Origin: Candidatus Colinaster scatohippi
GTDB lineage: Bacteria; Bacillota; Clostridia; Lachnospirales; Lachnospiraceae
Assembly (NCBI GenBank): GCA_018064805.1
Contig: JAGHUN010000065.1
Coordinates: 1-32,063, forward strand
Reading direction: 5' to 3'
DNA: 32,063 nucleotides
This document shows positions 1 through 8,496 of this stretch, one piece after another (the stretch's first letter is position 1; every line of letters starts with the position of its first letter). The notes below the pieces were generated by a model, which searched no databases, was not told where the DNA came from, and saw only the letters and a program-made list of their open reading frames with translations. The translations under genes and the position numbers were made by a program.

Positions 1-5
1 TTGAC

Positions 6-31
6 TCCACCCGCATAGCGGGTGGGTTTTT
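6..31 (+). terminator. Rho-independent terminator, plus strand
   Basis: An 8-bp GC-rich perfect stem (7-14 with 18-25) with a 3-nt loop ATA is followed at once by a T run (27-31). It would end a plus-strand transcript that starts left of the window; the gene it serves is not visible. Confidence 0.75.
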
Positions 32-102
32 GTCTCACGCGTATTCGTTTCTCCTTGAGAAACTCATATACAACGCGTTCAACAGGCTAAAGCCTAATAC
101 GC

Positions 103-136
103 AAAAAAGACGCTCTCCTATTGCTAGGAAAGCGCC
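103..136 (-). terminator. Rho-independent terminator, minus strand
   Basis: Arms 109-120 and 125-136 pair (12 bp with G-U wobbles in the minus-strand RNA) around a 4-nt loop. On the minus strand the stem is followed by six T (complement of 103-108). It is the second minus-strand terminator downstream of the 517-3145 module, or the end of a short RNA from 140-400; no gene is visible for the latter. Confidence 0.7.
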
Positions 137-218
137 TCTGAATACAACTTTATGAAATTGATCTGTCCGATGCCATTTCTGCATTATCATGCAAATTTAG
201 ACACCACTCAGTCGCAGT

Positions 219-240
219 TTTGTTGCAAATTTGTTGCAAA
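219..240. repeat. Exact tandem duplication of an 11-bp word
   Basis: The 11-mer TTTGTTGCAAA occurs twice head to tail at 219-229 and 230-240, with a related ATGCAAATTT at about 190-199. Short direct repeats of this kind are typical of arm-type binding sites of tyrosine recombinases, but no integrase gene is visible. The rest of 1-516 holds only terminators; plus-strand frames at 152-379 and 297-494 have no ribosome binding site and look spurious. Confidence 0.5.
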
Positions 241-405
241 TCTCAAATCTAAAGTCCGAAAACCCTTGATTTTACTGAATTATTCGATGATTGTAGATGT
301 CGGACACAGAATCACCATATCACGCAAATCCATTATCTATCTCTTTTTTAATCCCCAGTGTATATATAATACGTACTAAAAGTTTAGTTTCCCTCTTTTT
401 CATGC

Positions 406-438
406 AAAAAGGCACCCAACTGTTTCTGGTTGAATGCC
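406..438 (-). terminator. Rho-independent terminator after the 517-3145 module
   Basis: Arms 411-420 and 429-438 form a 10-bp stem (two wobbles) around an 8-nt loop, followed on the minus strand by five T (complement of 406-410). It lies about 80 bp downstream of the stop codon at 517 and is the natural end of the three-gene minus-strand unit. Confidence 0.75.
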
Positions 439-516
439 TCTGTAAAACAATAAACTCACCTATAATTACTTATCTTTTTCTCGCCTTTGGATAATCAAAT
501 CTTCAAGTTTGTATTC

Positions 517-1248
517 TCAGCCAATTATTAGCTTATCTAATTCTTCCGCTGTTTTCTTATAATCCATGAAAGCTGAAGTACCACCATATCCCAGCACCCC
601 TCTCTCATAATTTGCAACCGCGCTAATATACTTAATATCAACAATGCAGTCATTACTATCTATGCACAAAGTCGCCCAGACTTCAATTTTTATATTTGCA
701 TCAAGGTTGAATTTATAACTAAACTTCCACTGATATTCTTTTAAATAACCTATTTGTATAGCTAAATTATGATATTTACTTCTGGGTTTCAAATCGCTAA
801 ATGTCAATTTTGAAACATCAATTTTCTTTCCTAAGTATTTTTTAAAAATCGAAAGATATTCTCCCTCGTCCTCCACATAACACTCCTCTATTATAAGGTT
901 CCTTCTATATTCCGAATTTTTCTTATTTACTTCAATCAAAAAATCCTCATTCTCTGAAATCGCCTCAATATATTCCGGATTCTCTTCACCCTCTTCATAA
1001 TTACATGGATTAAGATATTCCGGAATTATCATTCCAAAATCAGAATCATTCTGAGCAAAATCTAATATTTTATCATTTTCTCTAAAAGATTTAATCGCCT
1101 CTTCTTTTATCTTTCTTTCTAATTCCGTTCCTTTTATTGATAATTCATTCTCTACAAGAGAGTTTTTTTCATCCTCATATTTTGATGAATACTGATATGA
1201 TTCAAATAACTGTCCTTCTTTTGTTTTAATTCTGAAAATTACATCCAT
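517..1248 (-). CDS. Hypothetical protein, unknown family (243 aa)
   Basis: I do not recognise this protein. It is a soluble, acidic, charge-rich 243-aa product with no signal peptide or membrane segment. The N-terminus (residues 1-10) reads like a beta strand that could start a small alpha/beta domain, and a glycine-rich GVLGYGG motif sits near the C-terminus (about 216-222). The ATG at 1248 is preceded by GAAGG at a 10-nt spacing. It is the last gene of a likely minus-strand unit: 52 nt follow the upstream glycosylase-like gene, and a terminator stands at 406-438. Base composition is visibly more AT-rich than the transporter genes to the right, which fits an acquired accessory gene. An effector or immunity role beside the WYL regulator is possible but not shown by sequence. 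Confidence 0.7.
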   Translation of the reverse strand: MDVIFRIKTKEGQLFESYQYSSKYEDEKNSLVENELSIKGTELERKIKEEAIKSFRENDKILDFAQNDSDFGMIIPEYLNPCNYEEGEENPEYIEAISENEDFLIEVNKKNSEYRRNLIIEECYVEDEGEYLSIFKKYLGKKIDVSKLTFSDLKPRSKYHNLAIQIGYLKEYQWKFSYKFNLDANIKIEVWATLCIDSNDCIVDIKYISAVANYERGVLGYGGTSAFMDYKKTAEELDKLIIG

Positions 1249-1300
1249 GTTATATATACCTTCACTTTCTAGCTAGCTAAAAATTAAAAATAAGTAATTT

Positions 1301-2149
1301 TTATTGATTATTAAGTATGCTCAAATATTGTTTTACAGGTTTCTCGTAGAATTTTTCATTTGATGTCATTGTTGGATGATATCCATCCAAGCAAATAAAT
1401 TTTTCCGTTAATGACCTTCCATATGCTTTTTTCATAAGATATGAAATGTCGGGACTACAAAAAACAATTACACTCGGATTTATAAGTTCAACTATCTGCT
1501 TATATAAAAATTCTCCTAAAGGACTTTCAATATGCTCGAAATAACCTATAGTTTCTTCTGATAATTCGCTGTCAGTTGTTGTTCCTCCGCCTACTTTCTT
1601 AATATTTATAACTGCTATTTGATTCACCATAGAAATATATTTATCATTTGCTGTCGCATATTCATATATACTTTCGCCACTAATATTATTTGGATTTTTT
1701 TCACCCTTAATAAACGAAATATCCACTATATCTTCATATCTACAAAATTCTCGCTTTTCATAAGCGTCCTTTAGTCCGTATGACAACTTAACGATTCTTA
1801 GCCAAGGATTATTCCCCTTGAATTTGTTCACACCTATTTTTATATCTCCAAATTTATCTCCAACATGATCAAATCTAGTCTGTCCATTCCACTCTTCATA
1901 ATAATCATTCAGTTCAAATATATTATCCTTTCCTATACTTGCTTCCTTTAAAATAAATAATGGACGAAAACCACAATTTTCTTCAAACCACTTTGAAGGA
2001 CAAACAATCCCATCCTCAAAAAAAGGAATCCTTTTCACAACTGTTTCATCCGAATTACGTTCTCTTAACCATCTCCGAACTCTATTTTCATATTCAGACA
2101 TAAATAAAGCCTTTGCTTTTTGATATTCATCTGCACAATTTATTATCAT
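1301..2149 (-). CDS. Uracil-DNA-glycosylase-superfamily-like protein
   Basis: This 282-aa soluble protein carries, in order, a hydrophobic strand ending LFILKEAS (64-71), AVINIKK (179-185), a second core strand VIVFCSPDI (227-235) and GYHPT (256-260). That order resembles the UDG superfamily: a first catalytic loop after strand 1, an asparagine-bearing strand, and a late H-P-S/T loop. The similarity is by motif only and the canonical GQDPYH is absent, so uracil excision cannot be asserted; a nucleic-acid-binding or modified-base-recognising role is the cautious reading. The ATG at 2149 starts 9 nt after the stop of the WYL gene and has only a weak Shine-Dalgarno, suggesting translational coupling. 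The gene is AT-rich compared with its right-hand neighbours, which is consistent with transfer. Confidence 0.6.
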   Translation of the reverse strand: MIINCADEYQKAKALFMSEYENRVRRWLRERNSDETVVKRIPFFEDGIVCPSKWFEENCGFRPLFILKEASIGKDNIFELNDYYEEWNGQTRFDHVGDKFGDIKIGVNKFKGNNPWLRIVKLSYGLKDAYEKREFCRYEDIVDISFIKGEKNPNNISGESIYEYATANDKYISMVNQIAVINIKKVGGGTTTDSELSEETIGYFEHIESPLGEFLYKQIVELINPSVIVFCSPDISYLMKKAYGRSLTEKFICLDGYHPTMTSNEKFYEKPVKQYLSILNNQ

Positions 2150-2158
2150 GATACTTTA

Positions 2159-3145
2159 TTATCCCATATATTTTTTATATATTAGACCTATTTCTTCTTT
2201 TAATCTGTTCTGTAGTGATTCCGGCTCCAACACCTCCACATACGGTCCATACTGCAACGCCCAGTAGAACATTGCATTCTCATTGCAATTAACGGAAACT
2301 GTAACCTTTCCATCTTTAACTGAGCATATTCTAAAATCTTTTCCAAACCAGTCTACAAGCGTATTAATCATATCCTCATCTATAAGGAATTTCACTCTGA
2401 CACTTTCGCCTCCAAACATATAAATATGCTCTGCCATATGTTTAGGAAGACTGTATCCATTAGCAAAATCTTTTACCTTACTTTTAGGCTTAACCTTTTC
2501 CTCAAGAATCCTAACTTCGGTCATTTTATCAAGCCTATAGTGCGATACATTATCATATGCATCATAATTTCCAATCAAATAATAGAAACCATTACTGGCA
2601 ACAATCTGATAAGGATTAACAATGTATGGTTCTTCCCTTTTAGGGTGTAGCTTCAGGTCTGTTCCATACGAATTATACGTAAAACTTATCTTCTTCTTTT
2701 CTGATATAGCATCGTTAACAGCATCAATTGCATACATAAGCTGCTTATTATCTTCATGATGAAGCTCCGGCAGATTATAAATATGTGATACCTTTGCAGA
2801 AAAATATTTATTTCCCATAGCACAAAGCTTATCTACAAGAGCCTTTGACTGTTTCCGGGTTAAGCTCTTTGAAAATAAAACACTGTCTATAAGCATTCTA
2901 AGCTCCGCGTCGTCGAATTCTCTTGACTCCAGATAATAGCCACCCTCCGTTGATATGTCATATCCCAGTTCCTGCAAATATTCTATGTTGTTCTTCACAG
3001 ATCTACGATCGCACTTCATATCATAGAGTGCGTTTAATTTTCGGATTATTTCCTGTTGTGTGAGTTTGTGTGCTTCGTCTGAATATTCCTTCAATATGTC
3101 TAGAATAATCATATTTAGCATCTTTTTGTTAGCTGTAGAATACAT
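2159..3145 (-). CDS. WYL-domain transcriptional regulator
   Basis: The N-terminus (about 8-65) is a winged-helix of the type found in WYL regulators, rich in helix-forming residues and ending in a beta wing (GGYYLES). A WYL domain follows (about 140-215), with the basic PKREEPYIVNPYQI stretch and the FYYLIGNYD strand that give the family its ligand-binding Sm-like fold. The C-terminal part (about 245-325) matches the WCX extension (VRVKFLIDEDM, ALQYGPYVEVLEP). The length (328 aa) is normal. The ATG at 3145 follows GAGGG at a 6-nt spacing. It heads a tight unit with the glycosylase-like and unknown genes. WYL proteins commonly regulate DNA-damage and phage-defence genes and bind nucleic acids or nucleotides, so control of its own operon is likely but inferred. 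Confidence 0.9.
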   Translation of the reverse strand: MYSTANKKMLNMIILDILKEYSDEAHKLTQQEIIRKLNALYDMKCDRRSVKNNIEYLQELGYDISTEGGYYLESREFDDAELRMLIDSVLFSKSLTRKQSKALVDKLCAMGNKYFSAKVSHIYNLPELHHEDNKQLMYAIDAVNDAISEKKKISFTYNSYGTDLKLHPKREEPYIVNPYQIVASNGFYYLIGNYDAYDNVSHYRLDKMTEVRILEEKVKPKSKVKDFANGYSLPKHMAEHIYMFGGESVRVKFLIDEDMINTLVDWFGKDFRICSVKDGKVTVSVNCNENAMFYWALQYGPYVEVLEPESLQNRLKEEIGLIYKKYMG

Positions 3146-3233
3146 CGCATTCCCTCATATATATTTTTGTAAGGTATTTAACCACTATCACCAACAAGTT
3201 CATCCGTCTTAACCATTAAACGCAATAGTTGTA

Positions 3234-6200
3234 TCAATCATCTTTTTCCTCACTGGCATTTTCGGTCTTACCATCAGTTGTCTCGGCTAACTTGTCATCC
3301 TTTGAAACCTTTCTTGGTTTTCCGGACGGCTTAACAACCTGTTTCTTTTTTCTCTTATTATTCTTAGCCTTCTTATTATCTTCTACACTTACTCTCTCAA
3401 GTCCAAGCTGCATCATATATTCTTCAGCATCATCAAGTACATCATCCAGATTCTCGCTTCCAAGATCAACATCGAGTGGCTGCTTCTTGAAGAGTATGTC
3501 ATACATTACCGGAATAATAAAGAGTGTCATAAGTGTCGCATATGCAAGACCACCTGCAATAACAAGTGCCATACCACGACCAAGCTGTGTACCCATGTCG
3601 TCGCCAAAGATTAGATTCGACTCAGCAAGGATTGTTGTAAGTGCCGTCATAAGAATCGGTCTCATTCTCGTTTTACCAGTCGCAATAAGTGCATCCCAGC
3701 GTTTCATTCCACCCATTCGAAGCTGGTTAGTATAATCTACGAAAACAATACCATTATTAACAACCGTACCCATAAGAACCACAAAGCCCATCATACTAAG
3801 CGCAGACAGATTCTCACCTGTCATCCATAGGATGAGGAAGCCTCCTGTAAAGGCAAGCGGAATTGTGAATAATACGATAAACGGACTAAGCAAACTTTGG
3901 AACTGTGCAACCATAACAAGGTAAATAAATAACAGACCAAGAAGGATAACCAAAAGCATCTGCTTAACCATTTCTATTACAGTATCATACTCACCACCAA
4001 GCTCATACCTGTAGCCGGATGGCATATCGTAAGCTTCAAGAAGTGGTTCAAGTTCTCTGGTTAACAGTGTAACATTGGCCCCTTCCTTAACACCTGCCGA
4101 TACAGTCATATATCTGGACTGGTTCTTTCTGTTGACAGTTGAAACACCATCTCTTATTTCTACAGTAGCAAACTCAGAAAGCTTATGTTCAGCTGTAACC
4201 TGATCATCATCCTCATCATACTCGCTTATTGTAAAGGTATAATCAAGAACATTTTCTTCTCTTATTGGATTATTATTGTCTAATATAATGACCTTCATGT
4301 CCATATTATCAATATTAAGTGTTACAGAATCTGCATCGTTATCAATCTTGTCTGCAATTTCCTGATATATCTGTGCAACTGATAACCCCATACTCATAGC
4401 CTTATTCTTATCTATGGTAAGCTGAATTACCTGGTCTGCCTCTTCTGTACCATTGGAGATGTCTGTATATCCATCAATAGTAGCAACAATATCCATTACA
4501 TCATTGCTAATTCGCAACAACTCATCAAGATCCTGTCCATAGATATTAATGCTAAGTCCGGAACCTCCCATAAGTGAATCCATCTCACCTGATGCTGTAG
4601 ATACCACAAAATCAATATTTAAATCCGCAACTGCCGCCTCCATATCAGACATTATCTTCTTGATTTCCTCAGCACCTGCATCCTCGTTTTCTGTTAATGC
4701 CATAAGAGACATGCTTCTGAAATTGACAGAACCACCCGTGACATTTCCTGCAATAAGTGTTGTATCACCTCCGGCCATCATTCCCATCGAACTGATTCCC
4801 TCTACCGTAAGCAGCCTGTCAATTGCTTTATCAGTAAGTTCATAGCATTTCTCTCTATCGTACTCCTCCGGATATGTAATCGAGGCTTCAATCTGTGTCA
4901 TTGTCATATCCGGAATCATAACGATTCCCATCTTTACAACTAGTAACCCGGAGAACACCAAAAGTCCCAATGCAGCAAGAATTGGTACCACCTTTACTCG
5001 AAGGCAGAATTTGAGAGCCACACCATACAAATCCTGAATCTTGTCAAAAAGCGGATGCTCTTTTGTAGTTGCTTTCCTAAGCACTGTAGATGCTGCTGCC
5101 GGAGCAACCGTCATGGCGATAATAAGTGACGCCAAAAGACAATATACAATCGTCAGGCACATGGGCATCATAAGTTCCTTTACAAGTCCTGTTGTATATA
5201 TCATTGGAAGGAATACACAGGCAGTTGTAAGTGTTGAAGATATAATAGCTCCTGCAACCTGTTTTGTTCCCTGTACTGCAGCTCTTGGTGCTTCGACTCC
5301 CCTTCCTCGCAATCGATAGATATTCTCTATAACTACAATCGAGTTATCAACTAACATACCTATACCAAGTGCCAATCCGGAAAGAGAAAGCATATTAAGT
5401 GATATATTGCTGAAGTACATGGCCACAAGCGCAAGCAACACACTAAGCGGAATACTGATTGCAACAACAAGAGTCGGCTTTACATCCTTTAGGAAAATAG
5501 CAAGGATAATTATAGCAAGTAAGGCACCGATAGCCATCGACTGAAGAACGCTCTTAACAATCATGTTAATATAGTCACCCTGATCCATCATAACCATAAT
5601 ATTGATGCCTGGGTACTTCTCCTTAAGTTCAGCCATATTTTTTTCTACAACCTTACTTACATCATTCGTACCAGCAATACTACTCTTGAATATAGAAAGA
5701 ATAACACCGGGTTCAGCCCCAAGACGAACATAACTATCCAGTGAATTGTCTATTATTGTTACATCCGCTACATCTGAAAGCTTTATGTCGCCAACATTAT
5801 GAATATTACAAAGTACTGTATTATTAAGTTCATCTATAGAATCTATATTCTGACCAACCTTAATAAGCCACGAATTGTCGTCTTTGTCATCAACATATCC
5901 CGCAGGCATCTCAAAATTCTGCGCATAAATGATTCCTGCAAGAGTTTCAAGCTTAACAAGGTCATTAATATTGGCCTTCTTGGTAGCCTCTATACGCTGC
6001 TTTTCATAATTCTTTACTGCATCATAATAATCATCCCAGCCGTCGGCAAGCTGCTTTTCGCCATCCTTAAGCGAATCCCAGCCGTCATCAATCTGCTTTT
6101 GAGCATCCTTAAGAGAATCCCATCCATCGTCAAGCTGCTCCTGCGCGGTGTCGAGCTGCTTTCTGCTGGCATCCAGCTGTGCCTTTCCGGATTCAAGCTG

Positions 6201-7400
6201 CGCCTTTCCAATTGCAAGTTGCGCATCGGTGCTACCAAGCGTGGCTGCTGCATCCAACTTTTGCTTTTCAATTTCCTTATAAGCTTCTTCAAGCTGACTA
6301 ATACCTGACTGAAGCCGATTAATTCCTTGGGCTGCTTCCTCATATATAGCCAGAGCTGTAAAATAATTCGTCTGCTTTTCCGGATCATCCGGATTAGCTT
6401 CATATTCTGCTTTAGCTTTATTAAGATTATCCTCAAGAATTTTAAGTTGTGCTCTTGCATCACTTAACTTTTTATTATATTCAGTTAGTGACTGTTCCAT
6501 TTGGCGGCTGGACGCCACCAAGAGTCTAAAGCTCTCTTCTTTGGCTTCTTTCAGCTGTTTCTGGCCCTCTTCCATCTTCTCGATATTCTCATCCAGCTCA
6601 GCCTCGCTTGTTGCAAGCTTATATTTATTATCATCAAGCTCCTTCTGACCATCTATAAGATCCTGTGCACCATCCAATAAATCCTGCTGCGAATCAAGAA
6701 GCTTCTGTTTGTTTTCTGCAATTGTATCAGCTGAATCCTCCAGCTGTTTCTTAGCATTGTCTAACTGTTCAACTGCATCCGCAAAGGTTCCATCAAGCGA
6801 CGCCAAAACCTTATCATTCACAACATTAATCTTGTTCTGATTCAATTCAATCTGTACACTTTTTTCTACAAGTCCCATCTCAGATACAGAAGCCACACCA
6901 TCAAGTCTGGCAAAGGTCGGTGTAATATTGTCCTCTACAAACTTAGAGGTCTCCTCAATAGACATGCCCTCCATACTTACAGCCAGATACATACTTGCCA
7001 TCATATCTGTACCAAGCTCCATTATAGACGGATTACCGCATTCCTCCGGAAGTACCGCCTGCAAAGTATTAAGTGCACTTGACACCTTTACCATTGCACT
7101 ATCAAGATTAGTATCATCCTGGAATTCAAGCTGAATCATTCCGTAATTTTCATTACATACGCCGTATACATTTTTGACACCATTAATAGTACCCAGGGCA
7201 CCTTCCATCGGTTTAACAACTTCTTCTTCTACTTTTTCTGAACTTGCTCCGGGATATGTGGTTATAACAAGAAGATATGGGAGCGAGATATTTGGCAGCA
7301 GATCAAGCTGCAGTTTGAACAGACTTACGAAACCAAGTACAATAACTGCAATTACACATACAAGTATAGTAAATGGCTTTTTAACACTTAATTTTGACAT
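3234..7400 (-). CDS. RND efflux permease with a long coiled-coil insertion
   Basis: An inner-membrane-type RND transporter of 1388 aa (typical HAE-like RND proteins have about 1030). The N-terminal helix (8-30), first porter region (40-200), TM cluster from about 600 and second porter and TM repeat are all recognisable. The TM4 motif reads GMLVDNSIVVIENIYR and the TM10 motif VVNNGIVFVDYTNQLR, a subfamily pattern in which one of the usual aspartates and the TM10 lysine are asparagine. Residues about 205-475 (DNA 5978-6788) are a predicted coiled coil with heptads and repeated DDGWDSLKDG-like units, inserted in the porter region. A Lys-rich cytoplasmic tail of about 70 residues ends the protein. 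RBS AAAGGA precedes the ATG at 7400. No membrane-fusion partner is encoded next to it; the insertion may replace one. The substrate is unknown. Confidence 0.92.
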   Translation of the reverse strand: MSKLSVKKPFTILVCVIAVIVLGFVSLFKLQLDLLPNISLPYLLVITTYPGASSEKVEEEVVKPMEGALGTINGVKNVYGVCNENYGMIQLEFQDDTNLDSAMVKVSSALNTLQAVLPEECGNPSIMELGTDMMASMYLAVSMEGMSIEETSKFVEDNITPTFARLDGVASVSEMGLVEKSVQIELNQNKINVVNDKVLASLDGTFADAVEQLDNAKKQLEDSADTIAENKQKLLDSQQDLLDGAQDLIDGQKELDDNKYKLATSEAELDENIEKMEEGQKQLKEAKEESFRLLVASSRQMEQSLTEYNKKLSDARAQLKILEDNLNKAKAEYEANPDDPEKQTNYFTALAIYEEAAQGINRLQSGISQLEEAYKEIEKQKLDAAATLGSTDAQLAIGKAQLESGKAQLDASRKQLDTAQEQLDDGWDSLKDAQKQIDDGWDSLKDGEKQLADGWDDYYDAVKNYEKQRIEATKKANINDLVKLETLAGIIYAQNFEMPAGYVDDKDDNSWLIKVGQNIDSIDELNNTVLCNIHNVGDIKLSDVADVTIIDNSLDSYVRLGAEPGVILSIFKSSIAGTNDVSKVVEKNMAELKEKYPGINIMVMMDQGDYINMIVKSVLQSMAIGALLAIIILAIFLKDVKPTLVVAISIPLSVLLALVAMYFSNISLNMLSLSGLALGIGMLVDNSIVVIENIYRLRGRGVEAPRAAVQGTKQVAGAIISSTLTTACVFLPMIYTTGLVKELMMPMCLTIVYCLLASLIIAMTVAPAAASTVLRKATTKEHPLFDKIQDLYGVALKFCLRVKVVPILAALGLLVFSGLLVVKMGIVMIPDMTMTQIEASITYPEEYDREKCYELTDKAIDRLLTVEGISSMGMMAGGDTTLIAGNVTGGSVNFRSMSLMALTENEDAGAEEIKKIMSDMEAAVADLNIDFVVSTASGEMDSLMGGSGLSINIYGQDLDELLRISNDVMDIVATIDGYTDISNGTEEADQVIQLTIDKNKAMSMGLSVAQIYQEIADKIDNDADSVTLNIDNMDMKVIILDNNNPIREENVLDYTFTISEYDEDDDQVTAEHKLSEFATVEIRDGVSTVNRKNQSRYMTVSAGVKEGANVTLLTRELEPLLEAYDMPSGYRYELGGEYDTVIEMVKQMLLVILLGLLFIYLVMVAQFQSLLSPFIVLFTIPLAFTGGFLILWMTGENLSALSMMGFVVLMGTVVNNGIVFVDYTNQLRMGGMKRWDALIATGKTRMRPILMTALTTILAESNLIFGDDMGTQLGRGMALVIAGGLAYATLMTLFIIPVMYDILFKKQPLDVDLGSENLDDVLDDAEEYMMQLGLERVSVEDNKKAKNNKRKKKQVVKPSGKPRKVSKDDKLAETTDGKTENASEEKDD
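5978..6788 (-). other. Coiled-coil insertion encoded within the RND gene
   Basis: This segment encodes residues about 205-475, almost free of proline and rich in Q, K, E, D and L, with repeats spaced 7 or 14 residues (LDDGWDSLKD, IDDGWDSLKDG, LADGWDD). A proline-containing turn (EANPDDPEK, about 334-342) near its middle suggests an antiparallel helical hairpin some 130 residues long per arm. That is long enough to reach well into a Gram-positive cell wall, which is inference. Confidence 0.75.
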
Positions 7401-7429
7401 TGAATTTATCCTTTGAAAAATAAAACGGA

Positions 7430-7458
7430 TTTATAATGAAACATTCCAGTTAAAACAA
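7430..7458 (-). promoter_or_regulatory. Sigma-A-type promoter for the RND gene
   Basis: On the minus strand TTGTTT (7453-7458) and TATAAA (7430-7435) are separated by exactly 17 nt, about 30 nt upstream of the ATG at 7400. This is read by eye. Confidence 0.5.
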
Positions 7459-7607
7459 ATGAAGTTCTTAGAACGTATCTAATATCTTAATATAATCAGA
7501 ATACTAATCCAATGGAAGATTATACAAAATTGTAAATAGAAAATCACCTATTTTTTGAATAGTTTACTTTTTTTTAATAAATACCATTATGAACAACCGC
7601 TTACTCT

Positions 7608-7991
7608 TTATAACATATCATTCCCACGCCCTGATTCAATTAATTTGATATATCTTTCAGGGTCACGTTTCATTTCTGCCATAGTCTTAAAAGCATTGAG
7701 AACCATCGTCTCTTTATTACAGGATACCGGATTCTTACCAATTTCACTTAATAGATTATACTTATCCATCATCCAGACAAAAAGGTCCGACAAGCTATAT
7801 CCTCCAATGTTCATCTTATCAAGGAAGGTATGATGCTCAAGATAGTAGATGAATTCCTCATACAAGGCCTCATCATTCAGGAATTCCATCCATAATTCAT
7901 CAGCCCAATCGCTATCCTTACCTGCGTAAGCGCATAATTCATCAAGATAACCTCTGATTTTGAATTTTGTCGTATCGAAAACAATGCTCAT
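7608..7991 (-). CDS. Hypothetical protein (127 aa)
   Basis: A small, acidic, soluble, helix-rich protein that I cannot assign. It is rich in aromatic and acidic residues (WADELWMEFLND, YEEFIYYLEHH) with no signal peptide and no recognisable catalytic motif. The ATG at 7991 is well supported by AAGGAAG at an 8-nt spacing. It stands alone: a terminator at 8039-8070 separates it from the upstream 95-aa gene, and the RND gene downstream has its own promoter. The composition resembles small conserved cytosolic Lachnospiraceae proteins of unknown role. Confidence 0.7.
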   Translation of the reverse strand: MSIVFDTTKFKIRGYLDELCAYAGKDSDWADELWMEFLNDEALYEEFIYYLEHHTFLDKMNIGGYSLSDLFVWMMDKYNLLSEIGKNPVSCNKETMVLNAFKTMAEMKRDPERYIKLIESGRGNDML

Positions 7992-8038
7992 ATAGCTACT
8001 TCCTTACTTTTTGATAATTTGATGTTATATTTCCAACT

Positions 8039-8070
8039 AAAAAGAGACTACACACAAATGCAGTCTCTTT
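8039..8070 (-). terminator. Rho-independent terminator
   Basis: A perfect 9-bp stem (8041-8049 with 8062-8070) around a 12-nt loop. Because of T tracts at both sides it could work in both directions, but on the minus strand it lies 18 nt after the stop of the 95-aa gene. Confidence 0.7.
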
Positions 8071-8087
8071 CTATCTCTTTTTATCTA

Positions 8088-8375
8088 TTAGAGTATAATC
8101 TTAACTCCACCAATATCCATTACCTTGAATTCAAACTTCTGCTGTGATTCCTCGCCATCTGCTGTTACATGAATCAACTCACACCATGCAGTCTGACGCT
8201 GGCTCTTAAGCTGCTCAAACTGAGCTGCCGCCTTATCAAGAGTTGTAAGCTCTGTCTCAACTACATTACTTGATAAATCCTCATACTTAAGCTTATACTC
8301 AACTGCTGTACTTCTCTCACCAAGTCCGTTATCCCAAAAATGCTGATCTGCCATACCTTTATCCTCTACTTTCAT
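8088..8375 (-). CDS. Hypothetical protein (95 aa)
   Basis: A small soluble protein that I cannot assign. The open frame extends upstream to 8435, but the internal ATG at 8375 is preceded by AGAGGAAG at about 8 nt, and a candidate promoter overlaps the extra codons, so the shorter form is chosen. The sequence suggests a small beta-rich domain: alternating strands VEYKLKYEDL, ETELTTLDKAAAQFEQL, TAWCELIHVT, FEFKVMDIGG. It contains one Cys and has no signal peptide. A strong terminator follows, and the promoter at 8406-8435 suggests a single-gene transcript. Confidence 0.65.
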   Translation of the reverse strand: MKVEDKGMADQHFWDNGLGERSTAVEYKLKYEDLSSNVVETELTTLDKAAAQFEQLKSQRQTAWCELIHVTADGEESQQKFEFKVMDIGGVKIIL

Positions 8376-8405
8376 GCAATATTCTTCCTCTTCCCCATTA
8401 AGAAC

Positions 8406-8435
8406 ATAATAGCACAATGCACTGAAAAATACCAA
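8406..8435 (-). promoter_or_regulatory. Candidate promoter for the 95-aa gene
   Basis: On the minus strand TTGGTA (8430-8435), an 18-nt spacer and TATTAT (8406-8411) lie about 30 nt upstream of the chosen start at 8375. Read by eye; moderate match only. Confidence 0.35.
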
Positions 8436-8496
8436 GCAAACATATTATTTTTTTTATAAAAAAACAAAAAATCGGCCACACAGTTTTCGCACAGTT

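Noticed and set aside
152-494. Plus-strand open frames (75 and 65 aa) in the left non-coding region
   Set aside because: No ribosome binding site, no recognisable protein character, and the frames overlap a minus-strand terminator.
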